Below the pieces are notes generated by a model. The model was given only the letters and a program-made list of their open reading frames with translations, was not told the DNA's origin and made no database searches. Both the position numbers and the translations under genes were made by a program. DNA of 64,000 nt from Lachnoclostridium sp. An131 (lineage in GTDB: Bacteria > Bacillota > Clostridia > Lachnospirales > Lachnospiraceae): the NCBI RefSeq assembly GCF_002160825.1, contig NZ_NFLI01000002.1, forward strand, positions 186,001 to 250,000, written 5' to 3'. Shown piece by piece: positions 34,306 through 42,337 of this stretch (its first letter is position 1; each line of letters begins with the position of its first letter).

Positions 34306-35532
34306 ATGGCAACCAATACGAAAGGCAGAAATGCAGGAAAAAGAAACTCGGGAAACGGAAGATATAAGGCCAAGGAACGCGGCACGAGAAAAGACCGGGA
34401 CGACTATGATGAGTATAAGCTGAGCCGGAAGGAGCAGAAAAAAATCAAAAAGGCAAAGCGTAAGAGAAAGCTGATTCTGATACTCTCTGTGGAATTTCTA
34501 CTGATTCTGGTGCTTTGCGTCGGCGCCTTTGTGCTGAGTAAGCTTGGAAGGCTGCAGAATCTGGGCGTTGACCCCGGTGACGTCAGCACAAATGAGGATA
34601 TGGATGAGAACACGGCAGAGCTTTTGAAGGGCTATACGAATATCGCCCTCTTTGGTCTCGGTTCCAGAACGCCCGGAAGCCTTGGCGAAGGTGAACTGAG
34701 CGACACCATTATCATCGCCAGCATCAACAATGAGACCAAGGAAGTGCGTATGGTATCCGTCTACCGTGACACGTATCTGAACCGGGCAGACGACACCTAT
34801 GGAAAATGCAACGCCGCTTATTCCAAGGGCGGTCCGAAGCAGGCCATGGAGATGCTGAATACCAATCTGGATTTGAATATTAAGTATTACGTGAGCATAG
34901 ATTTTACCGCGCTGATCAAAACAGTAGACCTGCTGGGCGGCGTGGAGATAGATGTCAAAGAGGAAGAGGTAGAGGCGATCAACAGCTATATGTATGAGAC
35001 GACGGCGATCGCTGAGAAGGCGGACGGCGAAGTCAATCCCTACAACAGCTTTATAGAGGAGCCGGGCCTGCAGACGCTGTACGGCGTACAGGCGACTGCC
35101 TACTGCCGTATCCGTAAGGTCGGAAACAATGATTATGAAAGAACAGAGCGTCAGCGCCGCGTGATAGAGCAGATTGTGGAAAAGGCCAAATCAGCAGGCC
35201 TGGGAACGATCAATTCTATGATCGATGAGGTCTTCCCGCTGGCAGCGACAAATATTCCGAAGACTACGCTGATTGGAATGGCGGCCAGCATGATGTCCTA
35301 TGAGCTGGGTGAGACAAGCGGTTTCCCAAGCATGCGGGAAGGCGGAATTATAATAGATGGGCAGGATATGGTAGTCCCGGCAGATCTGGTGGCAAATGTG
35401 GAAGAGCTGCATCGCTTCCTGTTTGATGAGGATGATTATTATCCGTCGCCGACTGTGCTTGAGATCAATGACAGAATCATTGCAGATACGGGCGTGACGG
35501 CAAAGGAGACGGAGGGCAGCAGCACAGAATAA
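34306..35532 (+). CDS. LytR-CpsA-Psr (LCP) family glycopolymer ligase
   Basis: 408 residues. A basic cytosolic tail (about 1-55), one membrane helix (about 56-78) and an external LCP domain from about 108: TNIALFGLGSRTPGSLGEGELSDTIIIASIN, MVSVYRDTYLNRADDTYGKCNAAYSKGGPKQAMEMLN, TALIKTVDLLGGVEIDVKE, GVQATAYCRIRKVGNNDYERTERQRRVIEQI. The conserved Arg and Asp residues that bind the lipid pyrophosphate are present. LCP enzymes attach polysaccharides or teichoic acids to peptidoglycan, which gives the locus its endpoint. Two terminator-like hairpins follow. Confidence 0.94.
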   Translation: MATNTKGRNAGKRNSGNGRYKAKERGTRKDRDDYDEYKLSRKEQKKIKKAKRKRKLILILSVEFLLILVLCVGAFVLSKLGRLQNLGVDPGDVSTNEDMDENTAELLKGYTNIALFGLGSRTPGSLGEGELSDTIIIASINNETKEVRMVSVYRDTYLNRADDTYGKCNAAYSKGGPKQAMEMLNTNLDLNIKYYVSIDFTALIKTVDLLGGVEIDVKEEEVEAINSYMYETTAIAEKADGEVNPYNSFIEEPGLQTLYGVQATAYCRIRKVGNNDYERTERQRRVIEQIVEKAKSAGLGTINSMIDEVFPLAATNIPKTTLIGMAASMMSYELGETSGFPSMREGGIIIDGQDMVVPADLVANVEELHRFLFDEDDYYPSPTVLEINDRIIADTGVTAKETEGSSTE

Positions 35533-35533
35533 G

Positions 35534-35564
35534 GCCGGAGAAGGATCTGGGTCTTCCGGCTTTT
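35534..35564 (+). terminator. Terminator-like hairpin after the LCP gene
   Basis: GCCGGA at 35534-35539 pairs with TCCGGC at 35555-35560, followed by TTTTC. Short stem, so moderate strength. Confidence 0.5.
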
Positions 35565-35600
35565 CGGAAAGAAACTTCAGCGGCCGAGACGAAGGGATAA

Positions 35601-35637
35601 GAAATGGACGGGGAAGGAATGCGCCTCGTCCATTTTT
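35601..35637 (+). terminator. Second intrinsic terminator between LCP gene and next GT
   Basis: AAATGGACG at 35602-35610 pairs with CGTCCATTT at 35627-35635, extended inward by GGG with CCT, and ends in a five-T run. It overlaps an in-frame ATG (35604) of the next GT and helps reject that ATG as the start. Confidence 0.62.
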
Positions 35638-35654
35638 CTGGAATGGAGAATATC

Positions 35655-36581
35655 ATGAAGATCGATGTGATTATACCGGTATGCAATCCCGGAGCGGAAT
35701 TTGAAGCATTGCTGGAAAGACTTGGACGGCAGACGCTGCCGGTTCATAAGCTTCTTGTGATGAATACACGTTCCAAAACGGATGTGGAGAAAATGCTGGA
35801 GGGCCGGCCGGGGATTCAGACCGTTTCGCTGGAAAAGGAAGAATTCGATCATGGGGGCACGCGGGATCGGGCGGCCAGGCTTTCGGACGCAGATTATCTG
35901 CTGTTTCTGACCCAGGACGCGCTTCCGGCGGATGAATATCTGGTGGAACGGCTTTTTTCCCCTTTTTCGGATAAACGTGTGAAGGCGGCATATGCAAGAC
36001 AGCTTCCAAAGCCGGACTGCCGGGAGCTGGAGCGTTATACGAGGGCCTTCAACTATCCGGAGGAAAGCAGGGTTAAGACAGCGGAGGATCTGCCGGAGCT
36101 TGGAATCAAGACCTTTTTTTGTTCCAATGTGTGCGCGATGTATGAGAGGGAGACCTATCTGGCGCAGGGCGGCTTTGCGAAGAGAACCATTTTCAATGAA
36201 GACATGATCTATGCGGGCGGCCTGATAAAGAATGGATATGCGGTTGCCTATGCGGCGGATGCAAAGGTAATCCATTCCCATAATTACAGCGGCCGGGAGC
36301 AGTTCCACCGCAACTTTGATCTGGCGGTGTCTCAGGCGGAGCATCCGGAGATTTTCGCGGGAATCGCTTCAGAGGGAGAAGGAATCCGTCTGGTGAAACG
36401 GACGGCGGCCCACTGCCTGCATATCGGGAAGCCCTGGCTGCTTGCGCAGCTGGCCTGGCAGAGCGGCTGCAAATATCTGGGCTATCGTCTTGGAAAGGCC
36501 TGGCGGAGGCTTCCGCGCTGGCTGGTGCTTCGCTGCACAATGAACAGGGCCTACTGGCGGCAGGAGGAAGATTTTGGCTGA
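35655..36581 (+). CDS. GT2 glycosyltransferase (rhamnosyltransferase RfbF/RgpB-like)
   Basis: 308 residues from ATG 35655, which has GGAGAA five bases upstream. GT-A domain with IDVIIPVCNPGAEFEALLERLGRQ, FDHGGTRDRAARL and the metal-site equivalent FLTQDALPADEYL. These features (HGGTRN-like and TQDA) are typical of rhamnosyltransferases of rhamnan loci. The C-terminal half has FFCSNVCAMYERETYLAQGGF and IHSHNYSGREQFHRNFDLAVSQ. Though behind two terminators it fits the polysaccharide locus, and its end overlaps the hflX start by eight bases, an unusual link between surface and housekeeping genes. Confidence 0.9.
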   Translation: MKIDVIIPVCNPGAEFEALLERLGRQTLPVHKLLVMNTRSKTDVEKMLEGRPGIQTVSLEKEEFDHGGTRDRAARLSDADYLLFLTQDALPADEYLVERLFSPFSDKRVKAAYARQLPKPDCRELERYTRAFNYPEESRVKTAEDLPELGIKTFFCSNVCAMYERETYLAQGGFAKRTIFNEDMIYAGGLIKNGYAVAYAADAKVIHSHNYSGREQFHRNFDLAVSQAEHPEIFAGIASEGEGIRLVKRTAAHCLHIGKPWLLAQLAWQSGCKYLGYRLGKAWRRLPRWLVLRCTMNRAYWRQEEDFG

Positions 36582-37839
36582 ACTGTATGAAAATCAGGAT
36601 TTGGAGGAAAAGGTGCTCCTGCTTGGCGTAAGCACGCAGGAGGAGGATATGGAGGCCTCCCTGGACGAGCTGGCGGAGCTGGCCGATACGGCTGGCGCGG
36701 TGGTTCTGGGGCGCGTGATTCAGAACCGGGAGTCTGTGCATCCGGGCACTTACATCGGGAAGGGTAAGATAGAGGAGGTACGCGCCCTGGCAGAGGAGCT
36801 GGGCGCGGACGGAGTGATTTGTGACGATGAGCTGACGCCGGCTCAGCTCCGGGGCCTGGAGAAGGAGCTGGAGCTGAAGGTAATGGACCGGACGCTTGTG
36901 ATCCTGGATATTTTTGCAAAGCATGCTACGACACGGGAAGGAAAGCTTCAGGTAGAGATGGCGCAGCTGGGCTACCGCCTGGCCCGGCTTTCCGGGCTTG
37001 GAAAATCCCTCTCCCGCCTGGGCGGAGGCATCGGAACGAGGGGACCGGGAGAGAAGAAGCTGGAGACGGACCGGCGGCTGATCAAAAGCCGTATGGCATG
37101 TCTCCGCCGGGAGCTCCGCCAGATGCAGCTTCACAGGGACACGGCAAGAAAGCAGAGGCTGGAACGCTCTATTCCGGTGGCGGCTATTGTAGGCTATACA
37201 AACGCCGGGAAGTCTACGCTTCTGAATGCTCTGACAGGGGCGGATATCCTTGCTCGGGATAAGCTGTTCGCCACGCTGGATCCGACGACCCGGCGGACGG
37301 TTCTGCCGGGAGGGCAGGAGCTTCTTCTGACAGATACGGTAGGCTTTATCCGGAAGCTGCCTCATCACCTGGTGGAAGCCTTCAAAAGTACACTGGAGGA
37401 GGCGCGCTATGCAGACCTGATTCTTCATGTGGTGGACAGCGCCAGCCCCCAGATGGAGACGCAGATGGAGGTAGTCTACGAGACCCTTCAGGAGCTGGGG
37501 ATCACCGGAAAACGGGTCATCACTCTTTTTAACAAGCGTGATTTGGCGAAGGATATGGAGCTTCCCAAGGATCTGAAGGCCAGCCGCATTCTGGGAATCT
37601 CGGCAGCTTCCGGCGAGGGGCTCTCTGAGCTTCGGGAGCTTCTGGAGGAGACGCTGCTGGAAAGCTGTGTGCTGGTAGAGAAGGTCTATCCTTATGCCCA
37701 GGCAGGCGATATCGCGCGTGTGCGCCGCTATGGGCAGATTATTGAAGAGGAGTACAGGGAGGACGGGATCTATATCCGGTATTACGCGCCTTCCGGGGAT
37801 GCTGGAGGAAAGAAGCAGCCCGGGGACGCAGGAGCTTGA
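36574..37839 (+). CDS. hflX: Ribosome-associated GTPase HflX
   Basis: 421 residues. TTG start at 36574, seven bases after a perfect AGGAGG; the overlap with the preceding GT puts this ribosome site inside that gene. N-terminal HflX domain (AGAVVLGRVIQNRESVHPGTYIGKGK), a helical linker ending GGGIGTRGPGEKKLETDRR, then a GTPase domain: GYTNAGKSTLLNAL (207-220), DTVGFIRKLPHHLVEAFKSTL, NKRDLAK. HflX splits stalled or hibernating 70S ribosomes. A C-terminal extension of about 20 residues (YAPSGDAGGKKQPGDAGA) is low complexity. Confidence 0.95.
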   Translation: MAELYENQDLEEKVLLLGVSTQEEDMEASLDELAELADTAGAVVLGRVIQNRESVHPGTYIGKGKIEEVRALAEELGADGVICDDELTPAQLRGLEKELELKVMDRTLVILDIFAKHATTREGKLQVEMAQLGYRLARLSGLGKSLSRLGGGIGTRGPGEKKLETDRRLIKSRMACLRRELRQMQLHRDTARKQRLERSIPVAAIVGYTNAGKSTLLNALTGADILARDKLFATLDPTTRRTVLPGGQELLLTDTVGFIRKLPHHLVEAFKSTLEEARYADLILHVVDSASPQMETQMEVVYETLQELGITGKRVITLFNKRDLAKDMELPKDLKASRILGISAASGEGLSELRELLEETLLESCVLVEKVYPYAQAGDIARVRRYGQIIEEEYREDGIYIRYYAPSGDAGGKKQPGDAGA

Positions 37840-37864
37840 CTATCCGGAGGGTTTAAGGTACATT
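37836..37864 (+). promoter_or_regulatory. Probable promoter for the pyr genes
   Basis: TTGACT at 37836-37841 (overlapping the hflX stop) and TACATT at 37859-37864 with a 17-base spacer. No PyrR-type attenuator fits the 38 bases left before the pyrF ATG. Confidence 0.45.
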
Positions 37865-37902
37865 TATTTTATGATGGTAATAATTCCAAGGAGGATATCA
37901 AT

Positions 37903-38838
37903 ATGATTAACAAGCTGATTGCGAAGATACAGAAGACGAAGGCTCCCATTGTAGTGGGACTGGATCCCATGCTCTCCTATATTCCGGAGCATATTCAGAA
38001 GAAAGCCTTTGAAGAGTACGGCGAGACGCTGGAAGGCGCGGCGGAGGCTATCTGGCAGTTCAATAAGGAGATCGTGGACAAGACTTATGACCTGATTCCT
38101 GCTGTGAAGCCTCAGATTGCCATGTATGAGCAGTTTGGCATCGAAGGCCTGAAGGCATATAAAAAGACGATTGATTACTGCAAGTCCAAGGATCTGGTTG
38201 TGATCGGGGATATCAAGCGCGGCGATATCGGTTCTACCTCCGCAGCCTATGCAGCAGGCCATCTGGGAAAGGTGCAGGTAGGAAGCAAATGCTACGTGCC
38301 CTTTGATGAAGACTTCGCGACAGTGAATCCTTACCTTGGAAGCGACGGTGTGAAGCCGTTTATTGAGGTATGTCAGGAGGAGGGAAAGGGCCTTTTCATT
38401 CTGGTGAAGACCTCCAATCCCTCCAGCGGCGAGTTCCAGGATCAGCTGGTAAACGGACGGCCCCTTTATGAGCTGGTAGGAGAGAAGGTAGCCGAATGGG
38501 GCGAGGAGCATATGGGAGATACCTACAGCTATATCGGCGCTGTTGTGGGCGCGACCTATCCGGAGATGGGCGCGGCGCTCCGGAAGCTGATGCCGAAGAC
38601 CTTTATTCTGGTGCCGGGCTACGGCGCCCAGGGCGGCCAGGGAAAGGATCTGGTGAATTTCTTCAATGAGGACGGGCTGGGAGCTATCGTAAATTCCTCC
38701 CGGGGAATCATTGCCGCCTATAAGCAGGAGAAATATGCGTCCTTTGGGGCGGAGAGCTTTGGCGACGCTTCGAGAGCGGCTGTGGAGGATATGGCTGCGG
38801 ACATCCGCCAGGCGCTGGAAGCAAGGAGGCCTTTATGA
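37903..38838 (+). CDS. pyrF: Orotidine 5'-phosphate decarboxylase (type 2)
   Basis: Last step of UMP synthesis. 311 residues, the longer type-2 PyrF. Substrate motifs: PIVVGLDPMLSYIP (about 13-26), AVKPQIAMYEQFG, and the catalytic VIGDIKRGDIGSTSAAYAAGHLG with the Asp-Lys pair. C-terminal FILVPGYGAQGGQGKDL. RBS AGGAGGATAT precedes the ATG. pyrK starts four bases before its stop. Confidence 0.96.
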   Translation: MINKLIAKIQKTKAPIVVGLDPMLSYIPEHIQKKAFEEYGETLEGAAEAIWQFNKEIVDKTYDLIPAVKPQIAMYEQFGIEGLKAYKKTIDYCKSKDLVVIGDIKRGDIGSTSAAYAAGHLGKVQVGSKCYVPFDEDFATVNPYLGSDGVKPFIEVCQEEGKGLFILVKTSNPSSGEFQDQLVNGRPLYELVGEKVAEWGEEHMGDTYSYIGAVVGATYPEMGAALRKLMPKTFILVPGYGAQGGQGKDLVNFFNEDGLGAIVNSSRGIIAAYKQEKYASFGAESFGDASRAAVEDMAADIRQALEARRPL

Positions 38839-39605
38839 AATACAGGGAGACAGCTGTCATCATAGAACAGCGTGAGATTGCGGAGCATATCTACAGCCTG
38901 TGGCTGCATGCGGACGATATCGCAGGAGAAGCCCGTCCCGGGCAGTTTGTGTCAGTTTACTGCCGCGACGAGAGCAGGCTTCTGCCCCGTCCTATCAGCA
39001 TCTGCGAGATTGATAAGGAGAGCGGCAGGATCCGGCTCGTGTACCGGACTGCGGGGGCAGGGACGAAAGAGTTTTCAGGCTACGGCTCCGGAGACAGTCT
39101 TGAGCTTGTCGGCCCTCTTGGAAACGGCTTTCCGCTGGACCGGGGATATAAAAGGGTGCTTCTGGTGGGCGGCGGAATCGGCGTTCCGCCTATGGTGGAG
39201 CTGGCAAAGCAGCTCCCGGGAGAGAAGATGGTGGTGTCCGGCTACCGGAACAGCGATTTGTTTCTGAAGGAGGAGCTTTCCCGGAACGCGGCCCTCTATA
39301 TAGCTACGGAGGATGGAAGCGTGGGCACGAAGGGAAACGTGCTGGACGCTATCCGGGAGAATAAGCTGGAGGCAGAGGCGATCTTTGCCTGTGGTCCTTC
39401 GCCCATGCTGCGGGCTCTGAAGGCTTACGCCGCAGAACAGGGAATGGACTGCTACCTGTCCCTGGAGGAACGGATGGCCTGCGGAATCGGCGCCTGCCTG
39501 GCCTGCGTCTGCACCTCTAAGGATGTGGACGAGCATACGAATGTAAAGAATAAGCGGATCTGCAAGGACGGTCCCGTCTTTGCGGCGGAGGAGATCGAGA
39601 TCTAG
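38835..39605 (+). CDS. pyrK: Dihydroorotate dehydrogenase B, electron transfer subunit
   Basis: 256 residues. FAD-binding RPISICEID, then GPLGNGFPL, NAD-binding VLLVGGGIGVPPMVELAKQL, and the 2Fe-2S cluster cysteines in RMACGIGACLACVC plus a later Cys (RICKDGPVF). Passes electrons from PyrD to NAD+, forming the PyrDK heterotetramer. Overlaps pyrF by four bases (ATGA). Confidence 0.95.
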   Translation: MKYRETAVIIEQREIAEHIYSLWLHADDIAGEARPGQFVSVYCRDESRLLPRPISICEIDKESGRIRLVYRTAGAGTKEFSGYGSGDSLELVGPLGNGFPLDRGYKRVLLVGGGIGVPPMVELAKQLPGEKMVVSGYRNSDLFLKEELSRNAALYIATEDGSVGTKGNVLDAIRENKLEAEAIFACGPSPMLRALKAYAAEQGMDCYLSLEERMACGIGACLACVCTSKDVDEHTNVKNKRICKDGPVFAAEEIEI

Positions 39606-39665
39606 GAGGTGTGTGTCTGCGGCAGGCGAAGGAACTGCGCGGACAGACCGGAAGGGGATAAAGAG

Positions 39666-40580
39666 ATGGAATATAAGACAAGTGTAAATCTTGCAGGCGT
39701 GGAGCTGAAAAATCCTGTGATGACCGCATCCGGAACCTTCGGATCCAGCGCGGAATACGGAGAGTTTTACGATCTGGGCTGTCTGGGCGCTGTCGTTACC
39801 AAGGGAGTGGCGAACGTACCCTGGCCCGGAAATCCGGTGCCCCGTATTGCCGAGACGAAGAGCGGCATGCTGAACGCCATTGGCCTGCAGAATCCGGGGA
39901 TTGATGTGTTTATCAAACGGGATATACCGCTCTTAAAACAATATGATACGAAAATTATCGTCAATGTCTGCGGAAAGACTACAGAGGATTACTGCGAGGT
40001 GGTGGAACGCCTTTCAGATCAGCCGGTAGATATGCTGGAGATTAACGTATCCTGTCCCAATGTAAAGGAGGGCGGGATCGCCTTCGGCCAGAAGCCGGAA
40101 GCCCTGGAGGCCATCACGAAGGAAGTAAAGCGCCATGCGAAGCAGCCCGTTATTATGAAGCTCAGCCCGAACGTGACGGATATCGCGGAAATGGCCCGCG
40201 CCGCCGAGGCCGGCGGCGCAGATGTGCTTTCCCTGATCAATACGATCACGGGAATGAAGATAGATATTCATAAGAGAGCCTTTGCTATCGCCAATAAGAC
40301 CGGCGGCCTGTCCGGCCCGGCGGTAAAGCCTGTGGCCGTGCGGATGGTCTACCAGGCAGCCCAGGCGGTATCCCTGCCCATCATCGGCATGGGCGGGATC
40401 ATGAACGGGGAAGACGCCATGGAGTTCATCCTGGCGGGAGCCACAGCCGTGTCGGTGGGCACCGCGAACTTTGCGAATCCCTTTGCGGCAAAGGAGACGG
40501 CGGAGGGAATTCTGGATTACATGAAGAAATATCAGGTGGAGGATATCCGGGAGCTGATCGGAGCCGTTTCCGCAGGGTGA
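39666..40580 (+). CDS. pyrD: Dihydroorotate dehydrogenase B, catalytic subunit
   Basis: 304 residues from ATG 39666, preceded by AAGGGG; the in-frame extension to 39609 (MCVCGRRR...) does not look like family sequence. Type 1B features: NPVMTASGTFG, NAIGLQNPGID, and the catalytic cysteine in EINVSCPNVKEGG (class 1 base), then IIGMGGIMNGEDAMEFILAGATAVSVGTA. Oxidises dihydroorotate to orotate, working with PyrK next door. Confidence 0.96.
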   Translation: MEYKTSVNLAGVELKNPVMTASGTFGSSAEYGEFYDLGCLGAVVTKGVANVPWPGNPVPRIAETKSGMLNAIGLQNPGIDVFIKRDIPLLKQYDTKIIVNVCGKTTEDYCEVVERLSDQPVDMLEINVSCPNVKEGGIAFGQKPEALEAITKEVKRHAKQPVIMKLSPNVTDIAEMARAAEAGGADVLSLINTITGMKIDIHKRAFAIANKTGGLSGPAVKPVAVRMVYQAAQAVSLPIIGMGGIMNGEDAMEFILAGATAVSVGTANFANPFAAKETAEGILDYMKKYQVEDIRELIGAVSAG

Positions 40581-40629
40581 GCGGACGGCAGCTGTGCGGA
40601 GCTGCTGAGGATGGAATATCTTGCTTCAA

Positions 40630-40658
40630 TTGAAAATATATGAAACTTATGATAGAAT
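40630..40658 (+). promoter_or_regulatory. Promoter upstream of pyrE
   Basis: TTGAAA at 40630-40635 and TAGAAT at 40653-40658 with a 17-base spacer; TGA immediately before the -10 makes it an extended -10 site. It gives pyrE and the small membrane genes after it an independent start. Confidence 0.6.
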
Positions 40659-40695
40659 TGGAAAATAGAACAGGAAGCAGGAGGAGAGGAAGGCT

Positions 40696-41376
40696 ATGGA
40701 ACAGTATAAGCAGGAATTTATTGAATTTATGATAGACTGTCAGGCGCTGAAATTCGGTGACTTTACGCTGAAGAGCGGGAGAAAGTCCCCGTTTTTCATG
40801 AATGCGGGCGCCTATGTGACGGGTTCTCAGCTGAAAAAGCTGGGGGAATACTACGCGAAGGCCATTCACGGTGTCTACGGGGATGACTTTGACGTGCTGT
40901 TTGGACCGGCCTACAAGGGGATTCCAATCAGCGTCGTGACAGCTGTGGCCTACAGCGAGCTGTACGGAAAGGAGGTCCGCTACTGCTCCGACCGGAAGGA
41001 GGAAAAGGATCACGGCGCGGACAAGGGAAGCTTTCTGGGAAGCAGCTTAAAGGACGGCGACCGGGTGATCATGATTGAGGATGTAACCACCTCAGGCAAG
41101 TCTATGGAGGAGACGGTGCCCAAAGTAAGGGGAGCCGCCAATGTGGAGATCCGGGGGCTGATGGTCTCTTTGAACCGTATGGAGGTAGGAAAGGGCGGAG
41201 AAAAGAGCGCTCTGGAGGAAATCCGGGATCTCTATGGCTTTGATACAGCTGCCATTGTAACGATGGCAGACGTAGTGGAGCATCTGTATAACCGTCCATA
41301 CAAAGGAAAAGTCATCATTGATGATGCATTAAAGGAAGCGATTGACGCATACTACGATCAGTATGGAGTGAAATAG
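40696..41376 (+). CDS. pyrE: Orotate phosphoribosyltransferase
   Basis: 226 residues. Adds ribose phosphate from PRPP to orotate. PRPP-binding motif VIMIEDVTTSGKSMEETVP (about 117-135), FGDFTLKSGRKSPFFMNAG near the start and the flexible-loop DRKEEKDHGADKG. RBS AGGAGAGGAAGG before the ATG. Separated from pyrD by 115 bases with its own promoter. Confidence 0.96.
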   Translation: MEQYKQEFIEFMIDCQALKFGDFTLKSGRKSPFFMNAGAYVTGSQLKKLGEYYAKAIHGVYGDDFDVLFGPAYKGIPISVVTAVAYSELYGKEVRYCSDRKEEKDHGADKGSFLGSSLKDGDRVIMIEDVTTSGKSMEETVPKVRGAANVEIRGLMVSLNRMEVGKGGEKSALEEIRDLYGFDTAAIVTMADVVEHLYNRPYKGKVIIDDALKEAIDAYYDQYGVK

Positions 41377-41390
41377 CAGGAGGTATGCAG

Positions 41391-41543
41391 ATGAACGAAA
41401 AAGCATATAAGACGATGACGAATACGGGGGCGGGCAGCCTGGTTCTTGGAATTATTCTGCTGGTGACAGGTCTGGCCGCCGGCGTGTTGATGATTATAAA
41501 TGGAGCAAAGCTGCTGAAGTCCCGATCCGATCTGATTTTTTAG
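41391..41543 (+). CDS. Small single-span membrane protein, unknown
   Basis: 50 residues, ATG 41391 preceded by AGGAGG (41378-41383, slightly long spacing). Starts MNEKAYKTMTNTGAGS, then one hydrophobic helix LVLGIILLVTGLAAGVLMIING and a basic tail. It fills the gap between pyrE and the VanZ-like gene with good ribosome site and tight spacing, so it is likely a real gene. Function unknown. Confidence 0.68.
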   Translation: MNEKAYKTMTNTGAGSLVLGIILLVTGLAAGVLMIINGAKLLKSRSDLIF

Positions 41544-41559
41544 AGAAAAGGCGGATAGA

Positions 41560-42033
41560 ATGAGCAAAAATTCCATAAAGAAGCTTAAGGCAGGGGGGAA
41601 GGTTCTGCTGGTTCTTTATCTGGCGTGCCTGATTTATTTCATGTTTTTTTCGGAAAGCTACGGGAGAACGGAATTCCATGCAGAGTACCGGTACAATCTG
41701 GTACTGTTCCAGGAGATCCGGCGTTTCCTGCGGTATCGCGACATTCTTGGCCTGCCGGCGGTGCTGATCAACGTGGTCGGAAACGTTGTGGTATTTATTC
41801 CGTACGGCTGTGGCCTGCCGCTGCTGTTTGAGCGCCTTCAGAGCTTTTTTCGTGTCCTGATCCTTTCCTTTACGACAAGCCTGCTGGCAGAGACGATGCA
41901 GCTGATATTCCGGGTAGGCAGCTTCGATGTGGACGATCTGCTGCTGAACACCATCGGCGGGTGCATCGGATACCTGGTATTTGTGGCGCTCCGGCAGTAC
42001 TGGAGGGGAAAGCATGGCGAGAAGAAGCTATAA
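41560..42033 (+). CDS. VanZ-like membrane protein
   Basis: 157 residues with four to five hydrophobic segments and the VanZ family signature LVFIPYGCGLPLLF-like VVFIPYGCGLPLLF, then TTSLLAETMQLIFRVGSFDVDDLLLNTIGGCIGY. VanZ of Enterococcus raises teicoplanin resistance by an unknown route; most homologs have no resistance link. Overlaps the next gene by 20 bases. Confidence 0.85.
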   Translation: MSKNSIKKLKAGGKVLLVLYLACLIYFMFFSESYGRTEFHAEYRYNLVLFQEIRRFLRYRDILGLPAVLINVVGNVVVFIPYGCGLPLLFERLQSFFRVLILSFTTSLLAETMQLIFRVGSFDVDDLLLNTIGGCIGYLVFVALRQYWRGKHGEKKL

Positions 42034-42325
42034 ATTTACAGATAAAAAACATACCAGACAGGGGCTTGTGTCCCTGGCACTGGCAACGGCATCCATCATT
42101 CTCACGGCTGTCTGCCTGATGATGGCTTACAGAATGTCGGGCGAGGCAGGAAGCATGGTGGGCCTTTTGGGAATTCTGTCTTTTCTGGCCAGTATTACAG
42201 GGTTTGTCCTGGCGGTCAGAGGCTTTCAGGAAGAGGACGTCTATTATCTCACCTCCCAGGTGGGAGCGGTTCTGAACGGCGTTCTGTTTATCGGATGGGT
42301 GCTGGTTTGCATGATAGGAATGTAG
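42014..42325 (+). CDS. Small membrane protein, DUF6142-like
   Basis: 103 residues from ATG 42014 with GGAGGGG just upstream, inside the end of the VanZ-like gene. A polar start (ARRSYKFTDKKHTRQG) and three hydrophobic segments. The pattern matches DUF6142 proteins of Clostridia as I recall them. Function unknown; linked by overlap to VanZ and by 12 bases to the aminopeptidase. Confidence 0.7.
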   Translation: MARRSYKFTDKKHTRQGLVSLALATASIILTAVCLMMAYRMSGEAGSMVGLLGILSFLASITGFVLAVRGFQEEDVYYLTSQVGAVLNGVLFIGWVLVCMIGM

Positions 42326-42337
42326 GAGGCAGTGAAG

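Noticed and set aside
35604-35654. Earlier start (ATG 35604) of the GT at 35655
   Set aside because: Lies within the terminator stem; adds non-family residues; ATG 35655 has GGAGAA upstream.
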